A program made the translations under genes and the position numbers. Positions 15,640-24,495 of a stretch of DNA of 64,000 nucleotides are shown here, piece by piece (position 1 is the stretch's first letter; each line of letters starts with the position of its first letter). The stretch comes from Deinococcus aerius (GTDB lineage: Bacteria; Deinococcota; Deinococci; Deinococcales; Deinococcaceae). Under the pieces are notes generated by a model, which searched no databases, was not told where the DNA came from, and saw only the letters and a list, made by a program, of their open reading frames with translations. The stretch covers positions 62,001 through 126,000 of the forward strand of contig NZ_BFAG01000001.1 in the NCBI RefSeq assembly GCF_002897375.1, in the 5' to 3' direction.

Positions 15640-17908
15640 CGGCGTCTCCCTCGTCGGTCGTGGCGGCGGGCGTGCCCGTCTTGGGGAGGTCCAGCAGGAA
15701 CCGCTGGATCTGCACCGGGTTGATGTACGGGTTGCTGAGCATCTTCACGCGCAGGAACCCGCGGTTCTGCGCCCGCAGGATGGAATCCTCGAAGTTCGCG
15801 AAATCGTAGAACTTCCGCAGTTCCTTCGTTTCATCCGTGTTGTTCAGGTGGGAGATGAACCAGTTCGCGGTGTTCTTGAGGATGTTCTTCTGAATGCTGG
15901 ACACTTCCTGCGTGGCGTACACCAGGCCGATGCGGTACTTGCTACCTTCCTTGGCGGTGCGCACCCACACGTCCTTGAGGTCGTCTTCCTTGCTGGGCGG
16001 CAGCAGGTTGTGCGCTTCCTCGACGTACACGAGGATGTCCCTGGGAGGGTTACCGCTGATGAACTCCCGCTGGTTGCCCTTGAAGATCGCCCACATGACG
16101 CGCCGGGCGGCGGCCTCGTTCAGGGAGGGCTCACCGCCCGCCTGATCGACAATGACCAGGTTCCCCTGAAGCAGGTCCTCGTAGATCTGCTGGGCAAAAT
16201 CACGGGTGTTGTTCGGTTCGTGGTAAGGGGCGAGCCGGGCCACGGACTTCGCGCCGTTGGCGTAGCGGAACATCTCCAGCAGGCGTTCAACGTTCTGGTC
16301 CGCCCAGGCTTCACCCGTCTTGCTCTTCTGGATGTACGCGGTGTTGAAGTCGGTGTAGCCGCTGTCCTTGCTGGAGATGAACTCCGCGAGCGTCTGGAGG
16401 GCGTTGCTGAGCTTGTCCCAGGTCAGGGAAGCGACGTTCGCGACATCCAGGAGGTCCGCGGCCACGCTGTACTGCGCGGCTTTCGTCGCGTCCGGGCTGG
16501 CCCGCATGGCGTCCAGCAGTTTGCTGCTGAACAGGCCGTTGCGACCCATACCGCGGGTGTCAGGCGTTGCCAGTGTGGGTGGGGGCGTGAGGCCCGCGCG
16601 GGTGAGGAGCGCCCGGTACATCAGGATGGCGCGGCGGTACCGAGTTTGTTTACTCGCGTCTTTCAGGTTGTCCGGGGCGGACAGGTCCACCTCGCAGAAG
16701 TTCTTCATGTACTTCGCCGTGTCGTCCGCCAGCAGGTCACCCAGGATGCTCTTGCCGACCACCAGCATGTCCAGGTCCTCGGCGGTCTTCTCCGGGTCAC
16801 TCCAGTCGCGGGGCGGGTTGCCGAAGGCGTTGATTTGCAGGAGGCGACGGTCGGGGTCCGTGGTGGGCTTGCTCATGCCGTACGTGATGACGTCGTTGAC
16901 GGTGCCGCCCTGTTCCTTCCAGACGTTCTTGAGGGCGTTCGCTTCGACGTCACTGCTGCCCTGGGTGTTTTCGTTCGCGTACTCGCCGTTGTAGTCGAAG
17001 ATGATCTGGCCCACGCGCTGGGGCGGGTCCTGCGGGTCCTTCGGGCGTCTGAGGTCGTAGATGGCGCGGGCGATGATCTTCGTGGTGTTCGACTTGCCGG
17101 TGCGGCTCATGCCGAACAGGGCCGTGCGCTGCGCGAGCAGGTCGACCGGGGGGATTTCCACTTCCACGTCATCCACGCCCTGCATGGGGCGGTTGGTGCT
17201 GGCGTAGCGGACGTGCCCGATGCGGACGGTCCTGTTCTTGAGGGCGTGGTCGGGTGTGAGCGAGGGGTCCCGGAAGTTGGCAATGATGCGCAGGGCGTCG
17301 TCGACGGGCTTGTACACCTTCAAGCCCTTGTTCGGGTAGAAGTTGTTGATGTCGGTGCCGAAGCGCAGTTCCAGCTCACCGCCGTCCTCGTCATTCTTCC
17401 GGCCGAGGTAGAACGTACCCACGACCTCGCAGGCGAGGCCCGCGAAGGACAGCTGGTGACGGGTGTACCCGTCCATGTACTCCTTGGTGTCCCAGTGGGC
17501 AGTTTCGTTGCCCACGGCGCGGCGGGCGGCTTCGGCGCGGACGATGGTGTCCAGCATGTCGCTGGGCGTGGGCGCGGCGCCGAGCACGCGCAGCAGCAGG
17601 ACGCTGGAGTCCTCTTCCACCCAGTTCCATTTCGCGTCCTTTTTCCAAGGTTGCAGGCGGGAGGCGACGAGGTAACTCAGATGGGGGATGCCGCCCACGA
17701 GGCGGCGCTGGTGATCGTGCACCTGTACGGTGACGGTGCGGAAGTCCATGCGGAGGGTCTCGCCCAGGTACTGGTCCTTCTGCACGAGGGCGCCCAGCAG
17801 GGAGGCTGACTGTTCCTGTTCGTGTTCGTGTTGCAGTTGCGCGGCGCTCTTCTTGTCGGCTTCACCGCGTTGTTCGATCGCTTCAAAGGGGTCGGGGGCT
17901 GTCGTCAT
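15626..17908 (-). CDS. HerA-type hexameric DNA translocase
   Basis: A 760-residue FtsK/HerA ATPase. Walker A is GMSRTGKS (266-273); the Walker B-type strand is ILVYVEEAHNLLP near 640. The N-terminal 230 residues hold a HAS-barrel-like beta region, and a glutamine/glutamate-rich helix occupies residues 15-35. HerA forms a ring that pumps duplex DNA and activates NurA. ATG at 17908 has GAAAGGA upstream; a possible -10 TAGAAT lies at 17984-17989 on the minus strand. In bacteria HerA is commonly paired with a nuclease or NADase in defence loci. Here it heads an operon with NurA and a methyltransferase. Confidence 0.85.
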   Translation of the reverse strand: MTTAPDPFEAIEQRGEADKKSAAQLQHEHEQEQSASLLGALVQKDQYLGETLRMDFRTVTVQVHDHQRRLVGGIPHLSYLVASRLQPWKKDAKWNWVEEDSSVLLLRVLGAAPTPSDMLDTIVRAEAARRAVGNETAHWDTKEYMDGYTRHQLSFAGLACEVVGTFYLGRKNDEDGGELELRFGTDINNFYPNKGLKVYKPVDDALRIIANFRDPSLTPDHALKNRTVRIGHVRYASTNRPMQGVDDVEVEIPPVDLLAQRTALFGMSRTGKSNTTKIIARAIYDLRRPKDPQDPPQRVGQIIFDYNGEYANENTQGSSDVEANALKNVWKEQGGTVNDVITYGMSKPTTDPDRRLLQINAFGNPPRDWSDPEKTAEDLDMLVVGKSILGDLLADDTAKYMKNFCEVDLSAPDNLKDASKQTRYRRAILMYRALLTRAGLTPPPTLATPDTRGMGRNGLFSSKLLDAMRASPDATKAAQYSVAADLLDVANVASLTWDKLSNALQTLAEFISSKDSGYTDFNTAYIQKSKTGEAWADQNVERLLEMFRYANGAKSVARLAPYHEPNNTRDFAQQIYEDLLQGNLVIVDQAGGEPSLNEAAARRVMWAIFKGNQREFISGNPPRDILVYVEEAHNLLPPSKEDDLKDVWVRTAKEGSKYRIGLVYATQEVSSIQKNILKNTANWFISHLNNTDETKELRKFYDFANFEDSILRAQNRGFLRVKMLSNPYINPVQIQRFLLDLPKTGTPAATTDEGDAGAVQ

Positions 17909-18248
17909 GGCAGGGGTCCTTTCGGGAGTCCCTGCGTCACCACCGTGGATGGGTTCAGGGGCTCCTCACTGTGTTCTCAGGTCATTCTACGAACCGGATT
18001 GGTTCTTCGTGGCGCAAATCCTGCGTCCTTCAGGGCCTTCATCTTGCGTCGGAGAGCCTTGTGGTCCGTGACGGAGCGGACGGCCTGCTGTGGGCGCGGG
18101 CGTACAGCCCGCTCTCCAGGGGCGACCCCTGCCCGAGTGCTTTCGCTTGAAACAGGAGGCGCAGACGCACCTTGGTGACCTCAACGGTGCCGGGCGCACT
18201 AGAATGGCGCGGTGTTTTTGAACCGCTGCCGTACGCGAGGACGGCCCT
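17909..18248. promoter_or_regulatory. Divergent intergenic region between herA and an orphan gene
   Basis: These 340 bp hold no convincing gene. Two TAGAAT boxes face outward, one on the minus strand at 17984-17989 toward herA and one on the plus strand at 18200-18205 toward the gene at 18249. Neither has a clear -35 box. A shared regulatory region would tie the orphan gene to the herA operon. Confidence 0.45.
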
Positions 18249-19223
18249 GTGAATAAACCGTTGAAAGCAACGACAGGCGTGAGCGCACCACGCCCGGAGG
18301 GCCAGACGGCGTCAGCGGGGGCGCTCAATCCCCTTTACTTCCTGCTGTACGCGTTGAATTACGCGTGCGCGCACCACGCGTGGCTCAATGACGCGTACCC
18401 GAACTACCACCGGTACCACGCCACCGGGTACCTGAAGAAGCGCAAGGACGGCGACGGTGAAGTGCTGATCACGCGTATCCCCCACGACTACACGGCGGAC
18501 CCGCGGTTGATCCTTTCGCTGGACGGGGCACACTGGATTAACCGCGATCGGCACGTGTTGAAGCACTACCTCGGGGGGTCGTACGGGGCCGAGACGTTCA
18601 CCCCGCCCCCGGCGTATCAGCGCCGGGGGTATTGCGACCTGTACCGGGCCATGCTCGAGCAAGCCATTGCCGTTTACAACCACCGGATGACGACGGTAAC
18701 GACTGGCACGGCGGCGAAAACGATGAAAGCCGTCCGCGACCGGCTCATCACCCTGTTGAAAACGACCTGCATGGACTCCGCAGAACCTTACATCCGGTTG
18801 CCGGAGGTCACCTTCCACCTGCTGCGGCTGGCAGCGTGGGAGTATCAGCAGGGCGATGACGCCTCCTGGAAGGGGTTGATGCAGTATTTCCGGTTGTTCA
18901 TCGTGTCACCGGAGAAAACCCCACAGGAGTACTGCCTGAACATTCAGATCCTTCCGACCTTCGCCCGGGCGATGGGCGTTCAGTTGGGAGGGAAGACGCA
19001 CGTCACGATCGGTGCGCATCTGGGAACGACCATCAGGATTACACCCAGCGGGGAGCATGGCCTGCGGTTGCGCTACCCGCGCCCTGGATGGTCCACGGTG
19101 TTTTACGATGGGGACATCGAGGCGGACTGGCGACGCATGGTGTTACATAAGGGGAGACACCCCCGACAGGGGTGCGTGGGTAAAGTATCCTTCATTCGGC
19201 TCCCCATCCGCGTTGACCTGTGA
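18249..19223 (+). CDS. Hypothetical protein, 324 aa, divergent from herA
   Basis: GTG start at 18249 with GAGG about 9 nt upstream. I do not recognise the family. The first 30 residues look disordered. Next comes an aromatic, histidine-rich helical part (YALNYACAHHAWLNDAYPNYH), then a basic segment. The C-terminal third is beta-rich with repeated glycine/threonine strands and ends at IRVDL. There is no signal peptide or membrane helix. Tyrosine, histidine and tryptophan are unusually frequent. Because it shares its upstream region with herA and lies inside the defence cargo, it is a candidate additional component or regulator of the HerA-NurA-methyltransferase system. Confidence 0.7.
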   Translation: MNKPLKATTGVSAPRPEGQTASAGALNPLYFLLYALNYACAHHAWLNDAYPNYHRYHATGYLKKRKDGDGEVLITRIPHDYTADPRLILSLDGAHWINRDRHVLKHYLGGSYGAETFTPPPAYQRRGYCDLYRAMLEQAIAVYNHRMTTVTTGTAAKTMKAVRDRLITLLKTTCMDSAEPYIRLPEVTFHLLRLAAWEYQQGDDASWKGLMQYFRLFIVSPEKTPQEYCLNIQILPTFARAMGVQLGGKTHVTIGAHLGTTIRITPSGEHGLRLRYPRPGWSTVFYDGDIEADWRRMVLHKGRHPRQGCVGKVSFIRLPIRVDL

Positions 19224-19250
19224 CATACTGCCTCAAGCAAGGAGGGTTTT

Positions 19251-19508
19251 ATGGCGATGGCCATTGCTCGTGACGCGGGCTTCAACACGAAAAACACGTC
19301 CAGCACTGCGTCTTCTGCTGCCCCGGTCGCTGGTTTGACGGCCGCTGATGAACGCCGAATCCGCAAGGATCAGCGTGACCTCAGCCGACTGTACAAGCAG
19401 CTTGATCACCTCCCCATGCAGTCAGCGGATGCGGACCCGAACCCCTGGTTCGGACGGGAGCCGGAAGATCTCAGTGCCATCATTGGCAACACCAAGCCTT
19501 TGTTCTGA
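19251..19508 (+). CDS. Small hypothetical protein, 85 aa
   Basis: ATG at 19251 follows a strong AAGGAGG. The product has a Ser/Thr/Ala-rich N-terminus, then a charged amphipathic helix (DERRIRKDQRDLSRLYKQLD) and a Pro/Trp-containing tail. Nothing resembles a known domain. It lies 27 bp after the 324-residue orphan and before a strong hairpin terminator, so the two genes probably form one operon. It could be a small accessory or inhibitor protein; this is a guess from size and place. Confidence 0.65.
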   Translation: MAMAIARDAGFNTKNTSSTASSAAPVAGLTAADERRIRKDQRDLSRLYKQLDHLPMQSADADPNPWFGREPEDLSAIIGNTKPLF

Positions 19509-19520
19509 CATCGGCGTACC

Positions 19521-19551
19521 CAGGGGCCGCAGGTAGAACCTGCGGCCCCTG
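19521..19551. terminator. Strong intrinsic-type hairpin after the orphan operon
   Basis: A perfect 14-bp stem, CAGGGGCCGCAGGT with its complement around AGA (19535-19537). It lies 12 bp past the stop of the 85-residue gene and between convergent genes, so it can end transcription in both directions. Confidence 0.75.
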
Positions 19552-19571
19552 TCTTGCAAGCGTCGCGGAAC

Positions 19572-19967
19572 TCAGGTTTCCGGAGTCTTGCTTCGCCGCG
19601 CGTCCAGCCATTCGAGGGTGGCAGGCCTGTCACTCTCCCGCCCGACGATGACGCTGGTGTAGCCGTCGAGGATCACCCGGGCGAGCACCCGCGTCCCCGG
19701 CGTGGGCGGTTCCACCGGCAGGCACCGCACGGGCAGGGGCACGACCGCCACGGGTTGAAGTTCCGGGCGGAGGTCAGCACCCACGCCGCTGCCCCTCCCC
19801 GCCTGCTTCGGGAGGGGCACCACGATGACCCTCCCGATCGCCCGGTCCACCACCACGGCCACGGGCGCGTCCCCCGTCCGCGCCGCGCCACCTGGGTCCA
19901 GCACGTCCAGGGCCGTCTGGTCGATGAGCACGGGCACCCGGGGGGGCGGAGGGTTCCTGCTGGTCAT
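19572..19967 (-). CDS. Hypothetical protein, 131 aa, third gene of the LexA-like operon
   Basis: ATG at 19967 with GGAAAGGA upstream, 42 bp after the DUF2726 gene. The sequence is rich in valine, proline and arginine with many short beta strands (VAVVVDRAIGRVIVVPLP, TSVIVGRES), suggesting a small beta-barrel. No known motif is visible. Its place at the end of the repressor operon suggests a function linked to the nuclease-like protein upstream. Confidence 0.55.
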   Translation of the reverse strand: MTSRNPPPPRVPVLIDQTALDVLDPGGAARTGDAPVAVVVDRAIGRVIVVPLPKQAGRGSGVGADLRPELQPVAVVPLPVRCLPVEPPTPGTRVLARVILDGYTSVIVGRESDRPATLEWLDARRSKTPET

Positions 19968-20009
19968 GCGACACGTCCTTTCCTGGGGGAGGGGTGCAGG
20001 CGGGACCGC

Positions 20010-20822
20010 TCACGCGAGCCGCGCGAGCGCCTCGGCGAGTTCCTGATGGCCGCGCTGCTCCACCCGCGGCGCGCGGGCGACCTCATGCAGCGCGCGGCCC
20101 AGGCGGTGCATGAGCGTGTCCACGCTCGTTCGCGCGTCAATCCGCACGCGAAGCAGCGGCAGCGCCGCCACCCGGCAGATGCTGTCCTTCAACCGGTCCC
20201 GGCCCGCCTGCACCGGCGCGTCATGCTGCGGCCCGTCCGCCTCCACCGCCAGGATCGGCAAGAGGGTCCTCGCGCCGTACACCACCACGTCCAGCTCCGC
20301 GTGTCGGCTCTGCAAGAACTTCAGGGCGGGCTCCCCCAGGAACGGCCGCGCCGCCTCCGCATCCACCACGTGGCTGAGCGTCACGTTGGGGACCACCGCG
20401 CACCCCGCGAAGAGCAGGACGACGGCCGCGAAGATGCGCCGTTCCAGCGTCGAGTCGCACGGTGGGCGCAGCAGGTCGGGGACGGGCAGGACGAGGGACA
20501 CGAACACGGACTCGTTCAGGTCCGCTTTCGCGAGGGGAGCGACGCAGGGTTCCAGTCGCCAGCCGTGCACGGTCTGCTGCGCCATGCCCACCTCGCACAG
20601 GCGCACCATCAGCCCGAACACGACCTTCGGGGGAACTTTCACGGCCGCCGCGAGGACGTCCGTGGGTACTTCCCCGTCGTGAGCGGCGAGGACGGCGAGG
20701 AGACGGCGGTGGCGCAGTTCGAGCTCGCGGTACCGGGCGGGGGCGCCCTGGACGCGGGCGGTGGTGGCCTGGCGTACGGGGGTGACCTGACCGGCGTGGG
20801 TGAGGGTGACGGGCGGCGTCAC
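20010..20822 (-). CDS. DUF2726-like nuclease-fold protein
   Basis: 270 residues from a GTG at 20822, 3 bp after the lexA-like stop. The C-terminal half matches the restriction-like fold of DUF2726: a first acidic strand AELDVVVYG, then ILAVEADGPQHD (E and D as likely metal ligands), RDRLKD, and the strand LPLLRVRID. The N-terminal half includes a helix-turn-helix-like part (VLAAAVKVPPKVVFGLMVRL). It could nick or bind DNA during transposition, or serve as a defence effector released when the repressor is cleaved. The canonical lysine of PD-(D/E)xK is not obvious, so catalysis is uncertain. Confidence 0.68.
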   Translation of the reverse strand: MTPPVTLTHAGQVTPVRQATTARVQGAPARYRELELRHRRLLAVLAAHDGEVPTDVLAAAVKVPPKVVFGLMVRLCEVGMAQQTVHGWRLEPCVAPLAKADLNESVFVSLVLPVPDLLRPPCDSTLERRIFAAVVLLFAGCAVVPNVTLSHVVDAEAARPFLGEPALKFLQSRHAELDVVVYGARTLLPILAVEADGPQHDAPVQAGRDRLKDSICRVAALPLLRVRIDARTSVDTLMHRLGRALHEVARAPRVEQRGHQELAEALARLA

Positions 20823-20825
20823 GGC

Positions 20826-21497
20826 TCAGCGCTCGGGGTTGCGGCGGCTGCGGCCGGTGCCGATGTGCCCGACGAGGCAGCCCTGGATGCGCACGTCCTC
20901 GGTGGGGAAGGTCATCGGTTTGAAGTCCGGGTTCTCGCTGACCAGGGTGACCGTGCCGTTGTCGCGGAACCAGCGCTTGAGGGTGGCGGTGTTCTCCCCG
21001 GGCACCAGCACCAGCATGATCTCCCCGCTGTGAGGCTCCTCGTGTTGCGGGTGGATCGCCACGAGGTCCCCGGGGTAGATGCCGATGCCGATCATGGACT
21101 CGCCGCGTACCCGCAGCAGGAAGTCGCCTTCCCGCAGGTCCAGCACGTCCTGTAACCGGGTGGCGTAGGCCTCCACCTGCCCTTCCGCCAGGGTGGGCTG
21201 CCCGGCCGCGATCTCGCCCAGGATCGGGAAGCGCAGGTCGCGTGCGGCGGCCCGCGGGACTTCCGACACCTCCCAGCCCGTGTCGCTCAGCCGGATCGGG
21301 GTGGTGAAGCGCTCGGTGGGGTTGTACACCACCAGGCCGCGCTCCTGAAGGTTGTGCACGTAACTCCAGATGTTCTGGCGGGGCAATTCCAGTTCCGCCG
21401 CGACGCGCTGAAGCGTGACCAGTTCCCCCGCGTTTTCCAGCGTGGCGATCGCTCGCAGAACGTCCCGTTGCCGCGCCGTCAGTTCACCATGAGTCAT
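20826..21497 (-). CDS. LexA-like S24 autocleaving-type repressor
   Basis: 223 residues from ATG at 21497. The N-terminal winged helix (LTARQRDVLRAIATLENAG and helix QRVAAELELPRQNIW) precedes an S24 peptidase domain with cleavage site A98-G99 (EIAAGQP), nucleophile S134 (RGESMIG) and K174 (ATLKRWF). All parts for RecA-stimulated self-cleavage are present. ATG 21497 is preferred over an earlier frame start because the -10 box TACACT lies just upstream. A palindrome covering its own start and a near-identical site in the tnsA promoter suggest that it represses both itself and transposition until DNA damage. It is not the housekeeping LexA by position: it sits inside the transposon between cargo and tniQ. 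Confidence 0.85.
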   Translation of the reverse strand: MTHGELTARQRDVLRAIATLENAGELVTLQRVAAELELPRQNIWSYVHNLQERGLVVYNPTERFTTPIRLSDTGWEVSEVPRAAARDLRFPILGEIAAGQPTLAEGQVEAYATRLQDVLDLREGDFLLRVRGESMIGIGIYPGDLVAIHPQHEEPHSGEIMLVLVPGENTATLKRWFRDNGTVTLVSENPDFKPMTFPTEDVRIQGCLVGHIGTGRSRRNPER

Positions 21498-21498
21498 A

Positions 21499-21543
21499 TG
21501 ACACCTGTCACAGTGTAGGCATAAAGGCGCGCCCACCGCAAGG
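21499..21543 (-). promoter_or_regulatory. Promoter and operator of the LexA-like operon
   Basis: On the minus strand: -35 TTGCGG (21543-21538), 18-bp spacer, -10 TACACT (21517-21512). The palindrome TGACA-GG-TGTCA (21510-21499) follows and abuts the ATG at 21497. The leader would be only a few nucleotides and has no Shine-Dalgarno. The operator covers the transcription start, which fits autorepression. Confidence 0.75.
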
Positions 21544-21574
21544 GGCGGGCACGGCAGGCTCCGGAGATCCGGGC

Positions 21575-23404
21575 TCAGACCAGGCCCAGTTCCCCTTCCA
21601 TCCAGCGGCGATGAACCGTCAGGACTTCTTTCAGGGAGTCCAGCCGCTGCTCTTCGAAGCGGCGGTACATCTCCCGCAGCGAGTCCTGGTTCGAGGCCCC
21701 TGGCTGGAGTGCCGGCGAGAAATACGGGTGACTGCTGAGGATCTCCGACCAGACCCAGGCGGCGGCGCCCCTCCGCATCGCCGCGGACTTCGACGCGCTG
21801 ATCCCGGCGGCGTTCCGGCAGGCGTCCCAGGTCTCCGCGTCCAGGTCCGCGAACTCCTCCAGCGCCTGCTCCGCCGCGCGGTAGTCCCGGTGCGGCCCCG
21901 GCCCTTCCAGCCGCGTCGCCAGGGCATGCAGGGCGTCCCCGAAGGCGTCCTTTCCGCCCGTCTGCCCCAGGTGGGTCATCATCGGGTTGGTGCTGGTGCC
22001 CTTGAACCGGCCGTCCAGGCCCAGCTGCGCCGCGCTCTCCCGGACGGTGTACGGCCCTGTCAGCCGCACCAGCGCCATGCTGATCGTCACGCGCGCCGCC
22101 TGTTCCGTGAGGCCCGAGCCTTCCAGCAGCGGCCGGAAGTCGCGGTCGTAGTCCTCCCGCCAGATCAGGTGCGGCACCCGCGCCGGGCTGAAGGTGCGGT
22201 ACGCCCCCGTGCCCCCCGGCGCGAGGTGCCCGACGGTGCGGTGGGTCAGCGCGCGCGGCGCGAGCACCTCGTCGAGCGCCCGGGCCAGCGGCCCCTCGAA
22301 GTGAAAGTCCCGGCCGAGCGCGCGCACGGCGCTGCCGCGGATGTCACGGGACCGGTCGATCACGCGCCGCAACCCGGCGGTGAGCGCCGCCTGGTCCGGC
22401 GAGGCCAGCAGCTCGACCGCCCAGGGCAACGTGGCCGCGACCAGTCGGGGGTCGACCGGCGCGGCCTTGTACGGGTGCAGGCGGGTGCCGCGCCTTCCCG
22501 CGGACCGGCGCCGCTCGTCGTCCCGCTCCTCGCAACTCTCGTCCAAGGCCCGGGCGATGGGGGGCGGCAGGGGTCCCAGATCACCCGGCTGCGCGGCGTG
22601 CAGCGCCACGGCCACGAGGGAGCGCAGGTGCCGGAAGTAGACCAGGGCGGGAACTACTTGCCCGGTCACGACCGCCTGCCGGTCATCCAAGACGGCGTTC
22701 ACCACCCGCTGCGCCCCGAGCAGCCGGGGCGCGGCGGAAAGATCGACCGTCCCCACCGTGCGCAGGTCACCGCCGCAAGGCTGCGCCGCGCGGCCCTGCC
22801 CGCTCGCGCCGCGCGGCATGGAGTTCGCGCACAGGCCGGGCACCGGCGGGTGGGTGATGAAGCGTGGGCCGTTGCTCTGGTCGGGGCGGTAGTTACCAGT
22901 GCGGTTCTCGCAGCGGGGGCAGCGGGCCACCAGCAGACGGCCGTGGGTGAGGCAGACAAAGGAGGTCCACAAGCGCCAGCGCACCCGCCAGCCCCCGGTC
23001 TCGCTGAGGCACTCCGGGCAGCAGGCCGAGCCGCTGGCCCCCGACCACTCGCGCAACGCGACTTTGCGCACGCTGTTCGTGTCGCGCACGTCCAGTCCCG
23101 ACAGGTCGAAGGCGACCCCGTCGAGGTCGCGCAGCAGCATGGTCTGAAGCTCGCCCGGGTCGAGGCGGCAGACCTGCGCGAACGTCTCGCGCTGCGCGGC
23201 GGTCAGGTCGATGCCGTAGCCCGGGTGGAGGGGCGCGTCGTGGCGGTCTTCCACGAGCAGCCCGGTCTTGAACAGGATGGTGGAGACGGGGACCGGGATG
23301 AGCTGCCCGGCCGCGAGGCGGTCGACGTAACTGGCGAAAGCCTCCGGGCCCTCGGGGCCGTCCAGCGGGAAGGGCACCGAGGAGAGAGGCCGCAGTCGGG
23401 TCAT
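21575..23404 (-). CDS. tniQ: TniQ/TnsD-family target-selection protein
   Basis: 609 residues. The N-terminal TniQ domain has zinc ligands C129 and C132 (CPEC), C151 and H154 (CLTH), and C162 and C165 (CPRC). The start overlaps the tnsC stop by 4 bp (ATGA). In Tn7-like elements TniQ/TnsD proteins read the attachment site and recruit TnsC. At about 600 residues it is of TnsD-like length, with a sizeable C-terminal part after residue 170 that may bind the target. This suggests targeting of a fixed site, perhaps the 3' end of pilC, rather than RNA guidance; no Cas genes are nearby. Confidence 0.85.
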   Translation of the reverse strand: MTRLRPLSSVPFPLDGPEGPEAFASYVDRLAAGQLIPVPVSTILFKTGLLVEDRHDAPLHPGYGIDLTAAQRETFAQVCRLDPGELQTMLLRDLDGVAFDLSGLDVRDTNSVRKVALREWSGASGSACCPECLSETGGWRVRWRLWTSFVCLTHGRLLVARCPRCENRTGNYRPDQSNGPRFITHPPVPGLCANSMPRGASGQGRAAQPCGGDLRTVGTVDLSAAPRLLGAQRVVNAVLDDRQAVVTGQVVPALVYFRHLRSLVAVALHAAQPGDLGPLPPPIARALDESCEERDDERRRSAGRRGTRLHPYKAAPVDPRLVAATLPWAVELLASPDQAALTAGLRRVIDRSRDIRGSAVRALGRDFHFEGPLARALDEVLAPRALTHRTVGHLAPGGTGAYRTFSPARVPHLIWREDYDRDFRPLLEGSGLTEQAARVTISMALVRLTGPYTVRESAAQLGLDGRFKGTSTNPMMTHLGQTGGKDAFGDALHALATRLEGPGPHRDYRAAEQALEEFADLDAETWDACRNAAGISASKSAAMRRGAAAWVWSEILSSHPYFSPALQPGASNQDSLREMYRRFEEQRLDSLKEVLTVHRRWMEGELGLV

Positions 23405-24495
23405 GCCTTGCCCTCGCTGTCGTCGCCGTCGAGGTTGCCGTCCCGGGTGGATTTGTAGTCCATCCGCGCGGTGCGCAAGCTGGCCGCGTCGATTTTCTCG
23501 TGGTGGCCCACCGCCTGGAACGCGGTCCGCCGCACCAGGTTCATCAGCGGTCCGAGGCTGCCGCCCGTGCGGTTGTACAGCAGGGTGGCGTGCTGTTCCA
23601 GCGTGCCAGGCTCGTGGTCCAGCAGGATCAGGTGATCGTCGATGCTCCGCAGCAACTTGATCCAGTCGGCGCTGCCCTTCCCGAAGGGGGGGATGGGCAG
23701 GTGAATGAACCGGGAGGCGGTCTGGCTGCCGTCCAGGGTGGCTTCCCCGTCTTCCTGGAAGATGCCCATCTCCTCGACGTTGACGCCCACGTAGACGAAG
23801 GTGGCGCCGGTGAGGCTCATCAGCGACTTCAGGAAGTTGGAGGTCTCCCTGCCGTTCTCCGAGCGCGCCTTCAGGAAGTGGATGTCGTCCACCACGAACA
23901 GCAAGATGGTGTGCCGCTCGACCGCTCTGTAGATGGCCTGCACCATCTGGTGCTCGGTCGCGCGGCCGCGCAGGGGGACATGCAGGTAATCGCAGATCGC
24001 CTGGGCCATCGCCTTGGGGGTCGTGTCGCGCAGCAGGGTCACGTGAACCACGGGGATGAACAGGTGCCGCGCTTCCTCGTCGGGGAAGGTGGCCTGCTTG
24101 CGGATGGTCAGTTCGAACTGGCGGGCGACCGCCTTGGCCATGGTGGACTTGCCCAGGGTCGCGTGCCCGTCGATCACCACGCCCACCTTCACCTCGTCGC
24201 GCGGCGCCCGCAAGTTGACCTCGGCCTGCTCCTTGATGCACTGCTTGGCCAGGTCGAGCATGACCGTGTTCAGCGGGCCGAAGCGCATGGTGTACGTCTT
24301 GCGGGCCTCGTCGTACACTTTCCGTTCTTTGGCGGACAGCGCCTCGTACTGCGCGCGCGTCAACCGCGCCGGGGGCGTGGCGGGGGGGCGGTTCACGAAC
24401 TTCCGCCAGCCCTCGAACGTGTAGATGTTGTCGTCCAGGCCGTCGCCGCCGTCGGGACCTGCTGATGCCCCGAAGGGCAGGATCACTTTTCCCAT
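23401..24495 (-). CDS. tnsC: TnsC-like AAA+ regulator of transposition
   Basis: 364 residues. Walker A is GHATLGKST (110-118) and the Walker B region is LLFVVDDIHFL with aspartates 203-204. TnsC links the target-bound TniQ to the TnsAB transposase in an ATP-dependent way. It overlaps the tnsB stop and the tniQ start by ATGA on each side, so translation is coupled. The length is in the range of other TnsC/TniB proteins. An extended N-terminal region of about 100 residues before the AAA+ core probably contacts TnsA/TnsB or DNA. Confidence 0.88.
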   Translation of the reverse strand: MGKVILPFGASAGPDGGDGLDDNIYTFEGWRKFVNRPPATPPARLTRAQYEALSAKERKVYDEARKTYTMRFGPLNTVMLDLAKQCIKEQAEVNLRAPRDEVKVGVVIDGHATLGKSTMAKAVARQFELTIRKQATFPDEEARHLFIPVVHVTLLRDTTPKAMAQAICDYLHVPLRGRATEHQMVQAIYRAVERHTILLFVVDDIHFLKARSENGRETSNFLKSLMSLTGATFVYVGVNVEEMGIFQEDGEATLDGSQTASRFIHLPIPPFGKGSADWIKLLRSIDDHLILLDHEPGTLEQHATLLYNRTGGSLGPLMNLVRRTAFQAVGHHEKIDAASLRTARMDYKSTRDGNLDGDDSEGKA

